64,000 nt of DNA. Origin: CAYXLW01 sp964466055 (GTDB lineage Bacteria; Patescibacteriota; Gracilibacteria; GCA-2401425). The stretch is from contig CAYXLW010000004.1 of NCBI GenBank assembly GCA_964466055.1, positions 1 through 64,000 of the forward strand, read 5' to 3'. The translations under genes and the position numbers were made by a program. This document shows, in pieces, positions 7,151 through 15,978 of this stretch; within the stretch, counting starts at the first letter, position 1; each line of letters begins with the position of its first letter. Under the pieces are notes generated by a model that did no database searches, was not told the origin of the DNA, and was given only the letters and a program-made list of their open reading frames with translations.

Positions 7151-9744
7151 CTAAAGATATTCAGCTAAAACCTCAATTAGTTCTGGAAATTTCCTTAAAG
7201 TTGAAGCTAAATCAATAAAGTCATCTTCACCATACTCACGTGAGTTTAAATTAATAAGCATTTCTTTATGATGTTCAGGAATTTCATTACCATGTCTTTG
7301 TAAAAAGTCAAGAAGAAGGTCTTCTAAACTTACATCATGGTAGGTTTCGCTTACAGAGAGAGTATCCTTAAGAGTGGAATTACCACCTTTATTATCATCA
7401 ATACTTAAAGAATATATATTTCTTCCTCCTTCCCTAGATATTCCATTGATTCCTCTGATATTCAATCCTTCATTTTTTAAAATAATATGAATACAAACTC
7501 TTGGCATATTTAGATTATCAGCTATGGAATACAAATTATTATATTTAATAACTGTTTTCTTTGTCTCTAATATAGTATATAAAGATACTTCTTCTAAAAA
7601 ACTACTCTTTTTTTCAATAGCTTTATAGATATAGCTAATATATTCTTCAATATTCATCCCTCTAAATTTTAAAAGATAAGATGTTATATATGGAATCGAG
7701 TCTTCATATATTTCTTCAAATTCCTTAAGTTTTTGTGTAAGTAGTGTCTTATTATTAAAATAATTTTTTCCATCCTGTAAAGGCATATTCATTAATTTCC
7801 AATTATTCATTTGAGCTTTAACTTCAGAGGGGATAATAGACCAGAAGCTGCCTAAGTTAATATCATGATAGCCGTTATCGGTAAGCCATCTAATTTGACC
7901 ATCTTCAGTATTGTAAGAAGTGTCAATGTTTATTAGTTTCTTTCTTATCTCAATGGCATTTTGTAAAGGTATATTCATTTTTTGCCAATTATACATTTGA
8001 GATTTAACTTCAGAGGGGATAATAGACCAGAAGCTTCCTAAGTTAATATCATGATAGTCGTTATCGGTAAGCCATCTAATTTGCCCATCTTCAGTGTTGT
8101 AAGAAGTGTCAATTCTTAGTAGCTCATCTCTTAGTTTAATAGTATTTTTTAAAGGTATATCCATTGACTGCCAATTATCCATTTGAGATTTAACTTCAGA
8201 GGGGATAATAGACCAGAAGCTTCCTAAGTGAGTATCATTATAGCCGTTATCGGTAAGCCATCTAATTTGCCCATCTTCAGTGTTGTAAGAAGTGTCAATT
8301 CTTAGTAGCTCATCTCTTAGTTTAATAGTATCTTGTAAAGGCATATCCATTTTTTGCCAATTATTCATTTGAGATTTAACTTCAGAGGGGATAATAGACC
8401 AGAAGCTTCCTAAGTTAACATCATGATAGTTGTTATCGGTAAGCCATCTAATTTGCCCATCTTCAGTGTTGTAAGAAGTGTCAATTCTTAGTAGCTCATC
8501 TCTTAGTTTAATAGTATTTTTTAAAGGTATATCCATTGACTGCCAATTATCCATTTGAGATTTAACTTCAGAGGGGATAATAGACCAGAAGCTTCCTAAG
8601 TGAGTATCATTATAGCCGTTATCGGTAAGCCATCTAATTTGCCCATCTTCAGTGTTGTAAGAAGTGTCAATTCTTAGTAGCTCATCTCTTAGTTTAATAG
8701 TATTTTTTAAAGGTATATCCATTGACTGCCAATTATCCATTTGAGATTTAACTTCAGAGGGGATAATAGACCAGAAGCTTCCTAAGTGAGTATCATTATA
8801 GCCGTTATCGGTAAGCCATCTAATTTGCCCATCTTCAGTGTTGTAAGAAGTGTCAATTCTTAGTAGCTCATCTCTTANNNNNNNNNNNNNNNNNNNNNNN
8901 NNNNNNNNNNNNNNNNNNNNNNNNNNNNNNNNNNNNNNNNNNNNNNNNNNNNNNNNNNNNNNNNNNNNNNNNNNNNNATTTGCCCATCTTCAGTGTTGTA
9001 AGAAGTGTCAATTCTTAGTAGCTCATCTCTTATTTTAATTACCTTTTTTAAAGGCATATTCATAATTTGCCAAGAATTCATTTTAGATTTAACTTCAGAG
9101 GGGATAATAGACCAAAAGTTGCCTAAGTTAATATCATGATGGCCGTTATCGGTAAGCCATTTAATTTGCCCATCTTCAGTGTTGTAAGAAGTGTCAATTC
9201 TTAGTAGTTCATCTCTTAGTTTAATAGTATCTTGTAAAGGCATATTCATTCTTTTCCAAGAATTCATTTGAGATTTAACTTCAGAGGGGATAATAGACCA
9301 GAAGCTTCCTAAGTTAACATCATGATATTTGTTATCGGTAAGCCATCTAATTTGCCCATCTTCAGTGTTATAAGGGGCAAGATTATTTGTGTTTGTATCT
9401 TTATTTACTTTAAAGTCTTTTAATAATTTACGATATAACTCTGTAAGTACTTCATATTTTAAAGAGGGAACCTTTATGTTAGTTATTTTTTTTTCTCCAA
9501 GTAAGGATTTAATTTTTGCTGGAGATATATTTTGCGTGTAATTTAAGATATTGTTTAGTTTTATTTTACAATAGGTTAAGTAGTTTAGAAGAAGGATTCC
9601 TCCTGAAATATCTTCGTATTTTTCAGGGATTTTGCCATTTATTTTTCTTCTATCTATATGCTCTAGATATTTATCAATATATTCATTTAAAAAGCTGTTA
9701 TATTTATTTTCTTTATATAGTAATTTGTTTTCTTTTTTTATCAT
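7151..9744 (-). CDS. Repeat-built protein interrupted by an assembly gap
   Basis: One gene read leftward from ATG at 9744 to a stop at 7151, with 100 Ns inside. The N-terminal ~115 residues (MIKKENKLLYKEN onward) are helical and unique. Next comes an array of 62-residue units with the core DGQIRWLTDN, LGSFWSIIPSEVKSQM and W..M.(M/I)PL; eight WLTDN cores are visible and a ninth is cut by the gap. The C-terminal ~200 residues are unique and end acidic. Units are nearly identical in DNA, with two subtypes (NGYNDTHL and xxYHD(I/V)NL) partly alternating. I do not recognise the family. The helical, Trp-rich unit suggests a solenoid or binding array. Frame across the gap depends on the true gap length. 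Confidence 0.75.
7796..9375 (-). repeat. 186-bp tandem coding repeat array
   Basis: The landmark GTTATCGGTAAGCCA recurs with an exact 186-base period (for example 8618 and 8804; 9145 and 9331). The spacing across the gap is 341 bases, so strict periodicity would need the 100-N placeholder to stand for 131 + 186n real bases. That same correction puts both halves of the gene in one frame. Confidence 0.9.
8878..8977. other. Assembly gap (100 Ns)
   Basis: Exactly 100 Ns, the usual placeholder for a gap of unknown length, located inside the 186-bp repeat array. Reads could not span the near-identical units. Copy number of the array is therefore unknown. Confidence 0.98.
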
Positions 9745-9959
9745 TTTGTGTTTATTATTCTATATTTAGATGTAAGATTTAGCTTTTATGTAGTTTTTCT
9801 GATATTTAATTTTGTTTTTGAAGTATTTCTAATGTTCAATCTTTTAATTTATAAAAATAGTTACAGTATTATAGCATAATAAATCTCCGTAGCATAGAAG
9901 TTTTTCTCTCTAATCAGGATTAAAAATTAAGAGGCAGCTATTAAGTTCTTAATCTCATT

Positions 9960-10361
9960 AATTATCGTCCACCATGTAGAAAACAACACATCATTAGGGG
10001 TATTACAGTAAATGAATATAACAAAAAGATAAAAGAACTTAAGGATAAAGAAGAAGATTTACTAGAATATAGTTTATAGTTTAAGGATCATTCAAAGGCA
10101 TATAAAGAGTTCTTAATAAGCAGTTCTTAACTTTTAGAACTGGCAAGCCGAGCTTATGAACTCTTTGAAAGTTCGCAAACCGACCAGAAAAGAAAACTTT
10201 TGAGCTTAATATTTTTGAACTTACAATCAAGTCAAGGAAAGCTTATCATAAAAACAAAAGAGCTGTTCAACTAACCACTTTTTGACGATACTGCTTATTC
10301 CGCAACTTTACGAAATAGCAAAAAAGCCCCTAACAGGACTTTTTCGCAGAAATTTTCTATC
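9960..10361 (+). pseudogene. C-terminal remnant of a serine recombinase (copy 2)
   Basis: Interrupted frames on the plus strand read NEYNKKIKELKDKEEDLLEYS, then LLELASRAYELFESS and TDQKRKLLSLIFLNLQSS, then KTKELFN, and after a stop DDTAYSATLRNSKKAPNRTF. This is the coiled-coil and C-terminal block of large serine recombinases of the resolvase/invertase superfamily. The catalytic and DNA-binding domains are gone and at least three stops interrupt it. It runs directly into the 3' end of the tRNA-Asn gene. Its last ~110 bases recur at 4652-4766. Confidence 0.7.
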
Positions 10362-10436
10362 TGGCTCCTCGGGTCGGATTCGAACCGACGACCTGTCGGT
10401 TAACAGCCGAATGCTCTACCACTGAGCTACCAAGGA
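10362..10436 (-). tRNA. tRNA-Asn (GTT anticodon), CCA encoded
   Basis: On the minus strand TCCTTGG pairs with CCGAGGA (one G-T), followed by a D arm GCTCAGTGGTAGAGC, an anticodon arm whose loop CTGTTAA gives GTT, a T loop TTCGAAT, and an encoded GCCA end. Its first 21 bases and 39 bases of upstream sequence are duplicated at 10733-10792, with a GIY-YIG gene between the copies. Confidence 0.93.
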
Positions 10437-10475
10437 ATGTCGTAAGTGCCGTGTTGTATTTTTAATATTTGTTTT
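10416..10475 (-). repeat. 60-bp direct repeat, copy in tRNA-Asn
   Basis: Identical over 60 bases to 10733-10792. It comprises the first 21 bases of tRNA-Asn plus 39 bases of its 5' flank. The GIY-YIG stop codon and last codons lie inside it. Confidence 0.92.
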
Positions 10476-10696
10476 ATCCTTTTACCTGCTTTTAGATTTT
10501 TTAAATATTTTTCTCGTTTTAATGCTTCTGTTTTGTTCTCAAACTTTTCAAAATAAACCAGTTCCCATATTCCTTTATTTTTTGTCCAGTTTTTATTATC
10601 AATGCTATTGTGCTGTAATATTCTTCTCTCCAAGTTTTCAGTAAATCCAATATATATTCTTTCAGACTGGTTCTCAAGTAAGTATACAAAGTACAT
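10427..10696 (-). CDS. Small GIY-YIG nuclease
   Basis: An 89-residue single-domain GIY-YIG endonuclease of the UvrC/YhbQ-like type. The motif pair is MYFVYLLEN and RIYIGFTEN (the Y-Y-IG pattern), followed by LERRILQHN and the conserved Glu in NKTEALKREKYLK. The 3' end runs into the tRNA-Asn gene: the stop codon lies inside the tRNA. The gene sits between two identical 60-base copies of the tRNA 5' region, the footprint expected if it arrived with a duplication of its target. Natural substrate is unknown. Confidence 0.88.
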   Translation of the reverse strand: MYFVYLLENQSERIYIGFTENLERRILQHNSIDNKNWTKNKGIWELVYFEKFENKTEALKREKYLKNLKAGKRIKQILKIQHGTYDIPW

Positions 10697-10715
10697 AAGT
10701 TGGAGGTTAACATCC

Positions 10716-10733
10716 GTCCCGATGTATCGGGAC
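10716..10733. repeat. Palindrome GTCCCGAT-GT-ATCGGGAC
   Basis: A perfect 8-base-arm palindrome of a type found dispersed in many bacterial genomes. It touches the outer 60-bp copy of the tRNA-Asn repeat at 10733, marking the junction of the GIY-YIG insertion. Confidence 0.6.
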
Positions 10734-10792
10734 TACCACTGAGCTACCAAGGAATGTCGTAAGTGCCGTGTTGTATTTTTAATATTTGTTTT
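10733..10792 (-). repeat. 60-bp direct repeat, outer copy (tRNA-Asn 5' remnant)
   Basis: Duplicate of 10416-10475. It contains only the first 21 bases of tRNA-Asn (10733-10753) and then diverges, so it cannot make a tRNA. Confidence 0.92.
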
Positions 10793-10813
10793 TCTTTGAT
10801 TTGTGATCCAATT

Positions 10814-11962
10814 TTAAAGTTCAAATTTAAAAATTTCTCTAAATACAAATTGATCTTCTCGTGAATATATTACTGATTTTCTTCTTTTTTCGCTCAAAGC
10901 TTGCAGATTGTATCCACTTTGCAAGATACTTTCAAGTGTTTTTTCCATAAAGCCTAAACCGTCTTCCATCTTGTATACAGGCAAACAAATAATAACAGTT
11001 TTTATCCCATTTTTTTTCATATTTTGAAAGAATGGAGCATACAATTCTGATAATAATTCATCAGTTTTAGCTACTTCTTTCTTTAAAGGAGGTTGTCTTT
11101 TTGGTTCTCCCAAATATCCTTCAGTAATTACTGCATCAACTTTTTTATCAATAAATTCAGTTGCATCATGCTTAAAAATTTCAAGTGCATCATCTAAATT
11201 TAAGTCTAATTTAAATTTGTTTTTAAGCCACGCTATATTTTTTATTGTTGCTTCAGTCATTTCTTCAGAAATATCAGAAGCAATTACTTTTTTATTCATG
11301 AGTAAAGCTTCCATGGGCAATGTCCCCATGCCACAAAATGGATCCCAAATTGTTTTTGTTTTCCCTGCAAAATTAATCATTATCTGTGCAAGTTTTGGTG
11401 GGAGCATTCCTATTTTAGCATCTCTGAAAGGCTTTGAATAATCTCTTAAAGAATAAGCATTAATATTTTGGCACGATAAAGTTTCTGCAAGTATGTATCT
11501 GTCATTTCTAGTGTTAATAATATTTATTTCAATGTTCCCTTTATTTACAATTTCTTTTCTTGTTACGACGGAAGAAACATTTGTAAAATTGTTGTTACAG
11601 AATCTTAAAGGAAAGTTAACTGCCTTTTTTATTTTTAAAAGATGATTTCGTAAAAACTGGGATTCCTTTCCTTTTTCTTTCCCAAAAATATTTAAGGCAA
11701 TTATGATTTTCTTATTTTCTTTATTTTTTTCTATCAAAAAAGAAATGATGATATCATCAATATCAATTTCTTCTTCTTTAGAAAACACTTTTGCTATTTT
11801 TATAGTTCCCCCAAGTAAATCTTGTTTTTTCTCTAATTCTTCATTGCTTTCACATAAAACAACTCCTTTACAAACTCCTTTAAAGTTCATATCAAAGACA
11901 GATTCAAGTTCTAATAAAGATAATTGAGAATTCCTGCCGAGAAAAAAAAGATATTGATTCAC
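10814..11962 (-). CDS. Trm11-like RNA methyltransferase
   Basis: A 382-residue protein. Residues ~1-170 resemble a divergent THUMP-type RNA-binding region; the rest is a class I SAM-dependent methyltransferase of the UPF0020/Trm11 type. The SAM site reads WDPFCGMGTLPMEAL, preceded by MLPPKLAQIMINFAGK, and the acidic end of the next strand is VIASDISEEM. Motif IV is AVITEGYLGEP instead of the canonical DPPYG of tRNA guanine-N2 methyltransferases, so the target base is uncertain. It is monocistronic, facing a bidirectional terminator at 12030. Confidence 0.75.
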   Translation of the reverse strand: MNQYLFFLGRNSQLSLLELESVFDMNFKGVCKGVVLCESNEELEKKQDLLGGTIKIAKVFSKEEEIDIDDIIISFLIEKNKENKKIIIALNIFGKEKGKESQFLRNHLLKIKKAVNFPLRFCNNNFTNVSSVVTRKEIVNKGNIEINIINTRNDRYILAETLSCQNINAYSLRDYSKPFRDAKIGMLPPKLAQIMINFAGKTKTIWDPFCGMGTLPMEALLMNKKVIASDISEEMTEATIKNIAWLKNKFKLDLNLDDALEIFKHDATEFIDKKVDAVITEGYLGEPKRQPPLKKEVAKTDELLSELYAPFFQNMKKNGIKTVIICLPVYKMEDGLGFMEKTLESILQSGYNLQALSEKRRKSVIYSREDQFVFREIFKFEL

Positions 11963-12029
11963 ACTTAGTTGTTATTGATTTTCCTAATAGATTATATACA
12001 ACAATATTTGAAATACTAAAGAATAAAAA

Positions 12030-12061
12030 AAAGACATTCAGATTATAGTATGAATGCCTTT
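12030..12061. terminator. Hairpin terminator
   Basis: AAAGACATTCA and TGAATGCCTTT pair (one G-T or A-C mismatch depending on strand) around a 10-base loop, followed by ATTTTTT on the plus strand and an A-run on the other side. On the minus strand it follows the small Cys-rich ORF at 12089-12184. Confidence 0.65.
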
Positions 12062-12088
12062 ATTTTTTAATATAGAAGAACCTAAGTT

Positions 12089-12184
12089 TTAGTTGCCACA
12101 TCCACAACTTCCACAGCATCCTCCACCTTCCTTCTCATCATCTTTTTCTTCATCTTCTTCATCAAAGTTTGAAATATTTATCAT
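12089..12184 (-). CDS. 31-residue acidic, Cys-rich peptide
   Basis: A 31-codon ORF. It begins MINISNFDEEDEEKDDEK and ends in a Gly/Cys tail, GGGCCGSCGCGN, so four cysteines fall in eight residues after an acidic leader. The ATG has the usual A/T leader and a hairpin terminator follows 28 bases after the stop. The tail could bind a metal or cofactor; the acidic leader plus Cys/Gly core also superficially recalls a RiPP precursor, but no modification enzyme is adjacent. I do not recognise the family. Confidence 0.5.
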   Translation of the reverse strand: MINISNFDEEDEEKDDEKEGGGCCGSCGCGN

Positions 12185-12311
12185 AATATAAAAGTTAAAA
12201 AATAGTGTGGGCTATGCTAAAGAATTTTTTATAAAAAATAAAGTCTTTTATCTTCACACTTTAAAATCTACATGTATAATCAGCCTGTTTATTTTTAAGA
12301 ATAGATATTCA

Positions 12312-14027
12312 ATGAATTTTTTTAGTAAATTATCATCTTTTGAAATTTTTCATAAACAAGAGCAAAAAAGGATATGGAAAAAAGTTGTAGGGCTTTCTTT
12401 GCTTGGAGTTTTTTTTATAATATTTTTATACTTTTATTTGCTTTTTTCTCCTTTTAGAGGATTTTTTTGGAAAATGCCTTCGATGTTAGGATTTTTTGGA
12501 AGAACAAATTATCTTATGCTTATTCAAAATAATTCGGAAAGCAGACCAACAGGAGGATTTATTACAGCATATGGAGAATTATCATTTCTGTTTGGAGTAC
12601 CTAGTATTACAATAAAAGATTCATATGACATAAATCCACCAGAAAAGCTTATCGAGCCACCATATCCTTTGAATGAATTACTTGAAAAAGATATTTTCTA
12701 TAAAGGTTTTGTTTTTAGAGATGCTAATTGGTCTCCAGACTTCCCAACGAGTGTAAAAAATATTGTGGCACTTTACAATGAGGGGTATCAAGAAATAAAA
12801 GAATTTGATGGGGTTATAGCTGTTAATTTATCAATCATAGAAAAATTATTATCTTTGTTTAAAGAAATTAAAGTTGGAGAGGAATCATTTGATTCAAAGA
12901 ATTTTTTTCATAAGACTCAGTTTTATTCAAAAAATATAGATTTGCATTCAGTTGAAGAATTAGGAAAACGTAAAAATATAATGAAAGAGTTTGTTCCTAT
13001 ATTTATAAAAAAACTTCTAAAATCACCATCAAAGTATTCTGAAGTTATACAAATGTTGGAAGAATTTCTTGATACCAAAGATATTCAATTAAATTTTACA
13101 AAAAAGTCATATCAAAAAATTGCTGAAGAAAAAGGGTGGGCAGGGAAATTTGAGCCAAAAACAGAGGACTTTATTCATATAAACATTGCAAATATTGGAG
13201 GCAGAAAAGGCGATAGATATATCCTTCCAACTTATAATTACACAGTTCTTTTTGATGAAAACAATCAAGGAAAGGTAAATCTTGATATTGAATTTCATTA
13301 TCAAGCAACTCAAGGTCTTTATACAGATTTTTATCAAGCGTATATAAGAACATATGTTCCTAAAAGGATTTCTGAACTCAAAAAGTGGGGTGATAATAAA
13401 TCTGAATTTAAAGTTGAAGAAGACTTAGATGTTATAAGTATTGGTACCTTGATTAATATTTGGCCAGGAGAAACAAAAGAGCTTCATTTCTCATACAATC
13501 TTCCTGCGGATATTCTTCCATATGATTATAATTTACAATTAATTCCAATGTCTGGGAATTTTGGAGAGCAATGGGGGATTGCTTTAAAGGCAAAAAATTC
13601 TGATAATTTTTGGGAATCAGAAAATTTTGAAATAAGAGAAAATATGGCTAGCTTCAGAAAGGTGATTTCTAAAGATACTGTTTTGTCTGCAAATTTAAAA
13701 GAAGACACAACTCCTCCTGTTATAATTTGGCAAAAATTTTTAGATAAGGATAGAATTGAGCTACTTATTTCAGAAAGATTAAATCCAGAAACGTTAAAGG
13801 ATTCAAATTTTTCCATTAAAGATAAGAATATTAAAAATAGTGAAGTGAAAAACTCCCCAGTTGTTCTAAATGCATGGCAAGATGATTCATATAGATTATT
13901 TCTTAAGTTAAATGCGATAAATTGGCAAATTGGAGAACATTTTTCTTTAACAATAGAGAATATTTCAGATGTAACAGGAAATATGATATATCCAAACCCA
14001 AAAGAAATAACTTTGGTTCAAAGATAA
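12312..14027 (+). CDS. DUF4012 domain protein, membrane-anchored
   Basis: About 571 residues from the ATG at 12312 (the frame is open upstream from a GTG at 12207, but those 35 residues look like leader sequence). A single membrane helix lies near residues 25-45, then the DUF4012 hallmark LIQNNSESRPTGGFITAYGE near residue 75. The large C-terminal part is predicted outside the membrane. DUF4012 proteins are common in CPR bacteria and Actinobacteria, with no established function; a cell-envelope role is inferred. A TATAAT box at 12275-12280 could be its -10 element. Confidence 0.85.
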   Translation: MNFFSKLSSFEIFHKQEQKRIWKKVVGLSLLGVFFIIFLYFYLLFSPFRGFFWKMPSMLGFFGRTNYLMLIQNNSESRPTGGFITAYGELSFLFGVPSITIKDSYDINPPEKLIEPPYPLNELLEKDIFYKGFVFRDANWSPDFPTSVKNIVALYNEGYQEIKEFDGVIAVNLSIIEKLLSLFKEIKVGEESFDSKNFFHKTQFYSKNIDLHSVEELGKRKNIMKEFVPIFIKKLLKSPSKYSEVIQMLEEFLDTKDIQLNFTKKSYQKIAEEKGWAGKFEPKTEDFIHINIANIGGRKGDRYILPTYNYTVLFDENNQGKVNLDIEFHYQATQGLYTDFYQAYIRTYVPKRISELKKWGDNKSEFKVEEDLDVISIGTLINIWPGETKELHFSYNLPADILPYDYNLQLIPMSGNFGEQWGIALKAKNSDNFWESENFEIRENMASFRKVISKDTVLSANLKEDTTPPVIIWQKFLDKDRIELLISERLNPETLKDSNFSIKDKNIKNSEVKNSPVVLNAWQDDSYRLFLKLNAINWQIGEHFSLTIENISDVTGNMIYPNPKEITLVQR

Positions 14028-14143
14028 AATTTTATAATGATCAATGAGTAATGGTCAATGAACAAATACTAAATTATCCCCAGTTTTTCAATGAGTGATT
14101 TTAAATAAAAGGTTTTAAATAAAGAAATTAATAAGGTAAAAAA

Positions 14144-14374
14144 GTGACACAAGATCATTTCATAACCCTTATTCCCATGAATAAATATATCCAAGATTCA
14201 ATAAGAAACAAGCTCAGATCAATAATTCGAGAGATAACAGCTCCACAACAAAAGACAATCAGTGAAGTAGTTCGTGGTTTATTTACAGCAGGAGAGCCAA
14301 TTTTAAGTAAATTAGCAAAAGATAAAAATAAGACAGCAAAAAAGCAGTCGAATTCTTTTATTTATTTTATGTGA
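14144..14374 (+). pseudogene. N-terminal fragment of a DDE transposase
   Basis: A 76-codon ORF from GTG (ATG at 14177) reading MNKYIQDSIRNKLRSIIREI and then PQQKTISEVVRGLFTAGEP. This resembles the N-terminal region of IS4-like DDE transposases, where a PQ(R/Q)KTxS...RGLL segment precedes the catalytic core. It ends abruptly at a TGA with no catalytic part downstream, so it is taken as a truncated remnant. A short unrelated protein cannot be excluded. Confidence 0.45.
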
Positions 14375-14433
14375 AACTCCTTAGAACCTCTCATTTTACT
14401 CACTCACTTTTTTTAGAATGTTAGAATATTTAC

Positions 14434-14461
14434 TTGACATATAGAAGAATATTTTTATTAT
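14434..14461 (+). promoter_or_regulatory. Promoter for the methyltransferase-like gene
   Basis: TTGACA at 14434-14439 and TATTAT at 14456-14461 with a 16-base spacer, 18 bases before the ATG at 14480. The leader would be only about 12 bases and has no Shine-Dalgarno. Confidence 0.55.
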
Positions 14462-14479
14462 TAAAGATAATCAAATAGA

Positions 14480-15223
14480 ATGTCACTATATTCGTCTTCA
14501 AATAGTTTTTCATCCCCCAATGTCTATGGTCTCCCAGGATATGTTTTTGGAGAGTTTCGTCATCAAAAAAAAGGTCGGAAAGTTCCTACAGAGCACCCTG
14601 ATTGGCAGCATGACGTAAGAATCAGGTGGCAAAATGAAGAGGAGAAAGCGGATTCCCTAAATCCAGATCAGCCAATAATCAGCCCTCATGATATGTATTG
14701 GCCCATGTTTGCAAGCAACTTAGAGAAAGTAGCCAGAGGTTTAAAATTTAATATAGCAGCGCATTGTAGAGATTTGTGTAATCAAAAATTAAAACAAGTA
14801 GTACTAGAATGGGGGTGCGGAAGAGGAAATGCAGTGAAAGATCTTTCACTAGATCCAGAAATAAAGGGAAAAGCACTGATATATGGATATAGTGATATTT
14901 GGGATGTGAGCTGGAATGAAGTAGAAGGAGTTAAATTTTTGTTTTTCGTAAAAGAACATATGGTTGAATATTTCAAAAGGACAAGACAGAGAATTAATTT
15001 TGTTTTTAGCCATGGAGCTATGGAATATTTAAAATATGATGATCTTAAAATTCATCTAGAAAAATTGGCATCAATAATGGACTCAGGAGCAAAAATTGTA
15101 TTTTCCCCTGATATATCATCTGATATAAAGAAGCGTATATTTTGGCAACTTAAAGATTTTCATCCATCATATGATAGATCGCAACTAGGGTCAGATCTTC
15201 CTTGTGTTTTGACAAGAAAATGA
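14480..15223 (+). CDS. SAM-dependent methyltransferase-like protein
   Basis: A 247-residue protein whose central region fits a class I methyltransferase fold. Motif I is VLEWGCGRGNAV (about residues 110-121), an acidic strand end follows at IYGYSDIWDVS, and FVFSHGAMEYL has the position of motif IV. The N-terminal ~85 residues (GLPGYVFGEFRHQKKGRK) are unrelated to the fold. Substrate is unknown. It is monocistronic between its own promoter and a terminator. Base composition is less AT-rich than its neighbours, so it may be transferred. Confidence 0.6.
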   Translation: MSLYSSSNSFSSPNVYGLPGYVFGEFRHQKKGRKVPTEHPDWQHDVRIRWQNEEEKADSLNPDQPIISPHDMYWPMFASNLEKVARGLKFNIAAHCRDLCNQKLKQVVLEWGCGRGNAVKDLSLDPEIKGKALIYGYSDIWDVSWNEVEGVKFLFFVKEHMVEYFKRTRQRINFVFSHGAMEYLKYDDLKIHLEKLASIMDSGAKIVFSPDISSDIKKRIFWQLKDFHPSYDRSQLGSDLPCVLTRK

Positions 15224-15291
15224 TTGTCCTTATTATTTGGTGATAGTACCAAATAAATCTTATAAATACTAAAGAAATTTAAGATATTACA

Positions 15292-15320
15292 AAAAAACCG
15301 AAGTTTTTCGGTTTTTTGTT
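15292..15320 (+). terminator. Hairpin terminator
   Basis: AAAAAACCGAA and TTCGGTTTTTT form a compact hairpin followed by a T-run. It separates the methyltransferase-like gene from the structured RNA candidate. Confidence 0.85.
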
Positions 15321-15352
15321 TTTGTTTTCGCATTCCTCCTTCCAGTTATTAT

Positions 15353-15690
15353 GGGGGGAACACTTAATTTGGAGTGAGTCTTGGACTGGCAGACTCGTTT
15401 CTTTGCCTTATTCTCGACTGCTTTTACTTCGGTCGAAGAAGTGTGCTATTAGTGGCTATATGGTGCCAGAAAACTAAAGTTTAATGGATAGCTCAACACA
15501 TTATTGTGGTGAAATAAACAGTGTCCTTTCTGTTTATCTACTCATAAAGCAAAGAAGGTGGAGAGCACTTCAGTGCATGCTACCATGCGACTCTGAGATG
15601 ATGTTTCCTGGATCGTGGAGCTATGGTGAAATACTCTCTACGTTCCCTGCTTTTTCTTAGAAACTGAGGCCTCAGTTTTGGTTTTCTAAG
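15353..15690 (+). ncRNA. Candidate large structured RNA, class unknown
   Basis: A ~340-base stretch with no ORF and clearly higher G+C than its flanks. A TATTAT box (15347-15352) directly precedes GGGGGGAAC. GGGAAC at 15355-15360 can pair with GTTCCC at 15642-15647, closing the molecule. TTCTTTGC (15400-15407) can pair with GCAAAGAA (15549-15556). Local hairpins include CTTCGGTCGAAG, ATAAACAG/CTGTTTAT, CACA/TGTG, and GCACTTCAGTGC. A final hairpin around CTGAGGCCTCAG (15663-15674), within TTCTTAGAAA/TTTTCTAAGAA, is followed by T-rich sequence. I checked for RNase P, tmRNA, SRP and 6S landmarks and found none. T-rich sequence without genes continues to 15978. Confidence 0.55.
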
Positions 15691-15978
15691 AATTAACGTT
15701 TGTTTTAAAGGATCTTTTGTTTTTAGTTTTTGTTTGTATTTGTGTTTTTCTCAAGGTGTTTAATTTTTGTTTTTCTGAGATCCGAGTAAGACTTTTTTTT
15801 GTTTCTTGTCTTTGGATTTCAGATTATGTTACCAAAATTTATATTTATGTGCAAGTTTTTAAAATTGTATTATCTATAATATATTTTATAAATATATTTA
15901 TATGCTAATAAAATGGCTTAAATAACGCGTTTTTTTAAATAGATTGTGTTGCAAAAAAACATTTGATAGGATTTCTGT

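Noticed and set aside
8850..9038. Plus-strand ORF across the N gap
   Set aside because: It is mostly Ns and lies antisense to the repeat gene; an artefact of translating the gap.
15353..15690. Assignment of the structured RNA as RNase P, tmRNA, SRP or 6S RNA
   Set aside because: No P4 consensus or ACAGAA partner in the right context, no T-arm/CCA or tag ORF, no SRP loop; the class is left open.
15717..15908. 63-codon plus-strand ORF after the structured RNA
   Set aside because: Phe/Val-rich translation of T-rich low-complexity DNA with no credible start; not supported as a gene.
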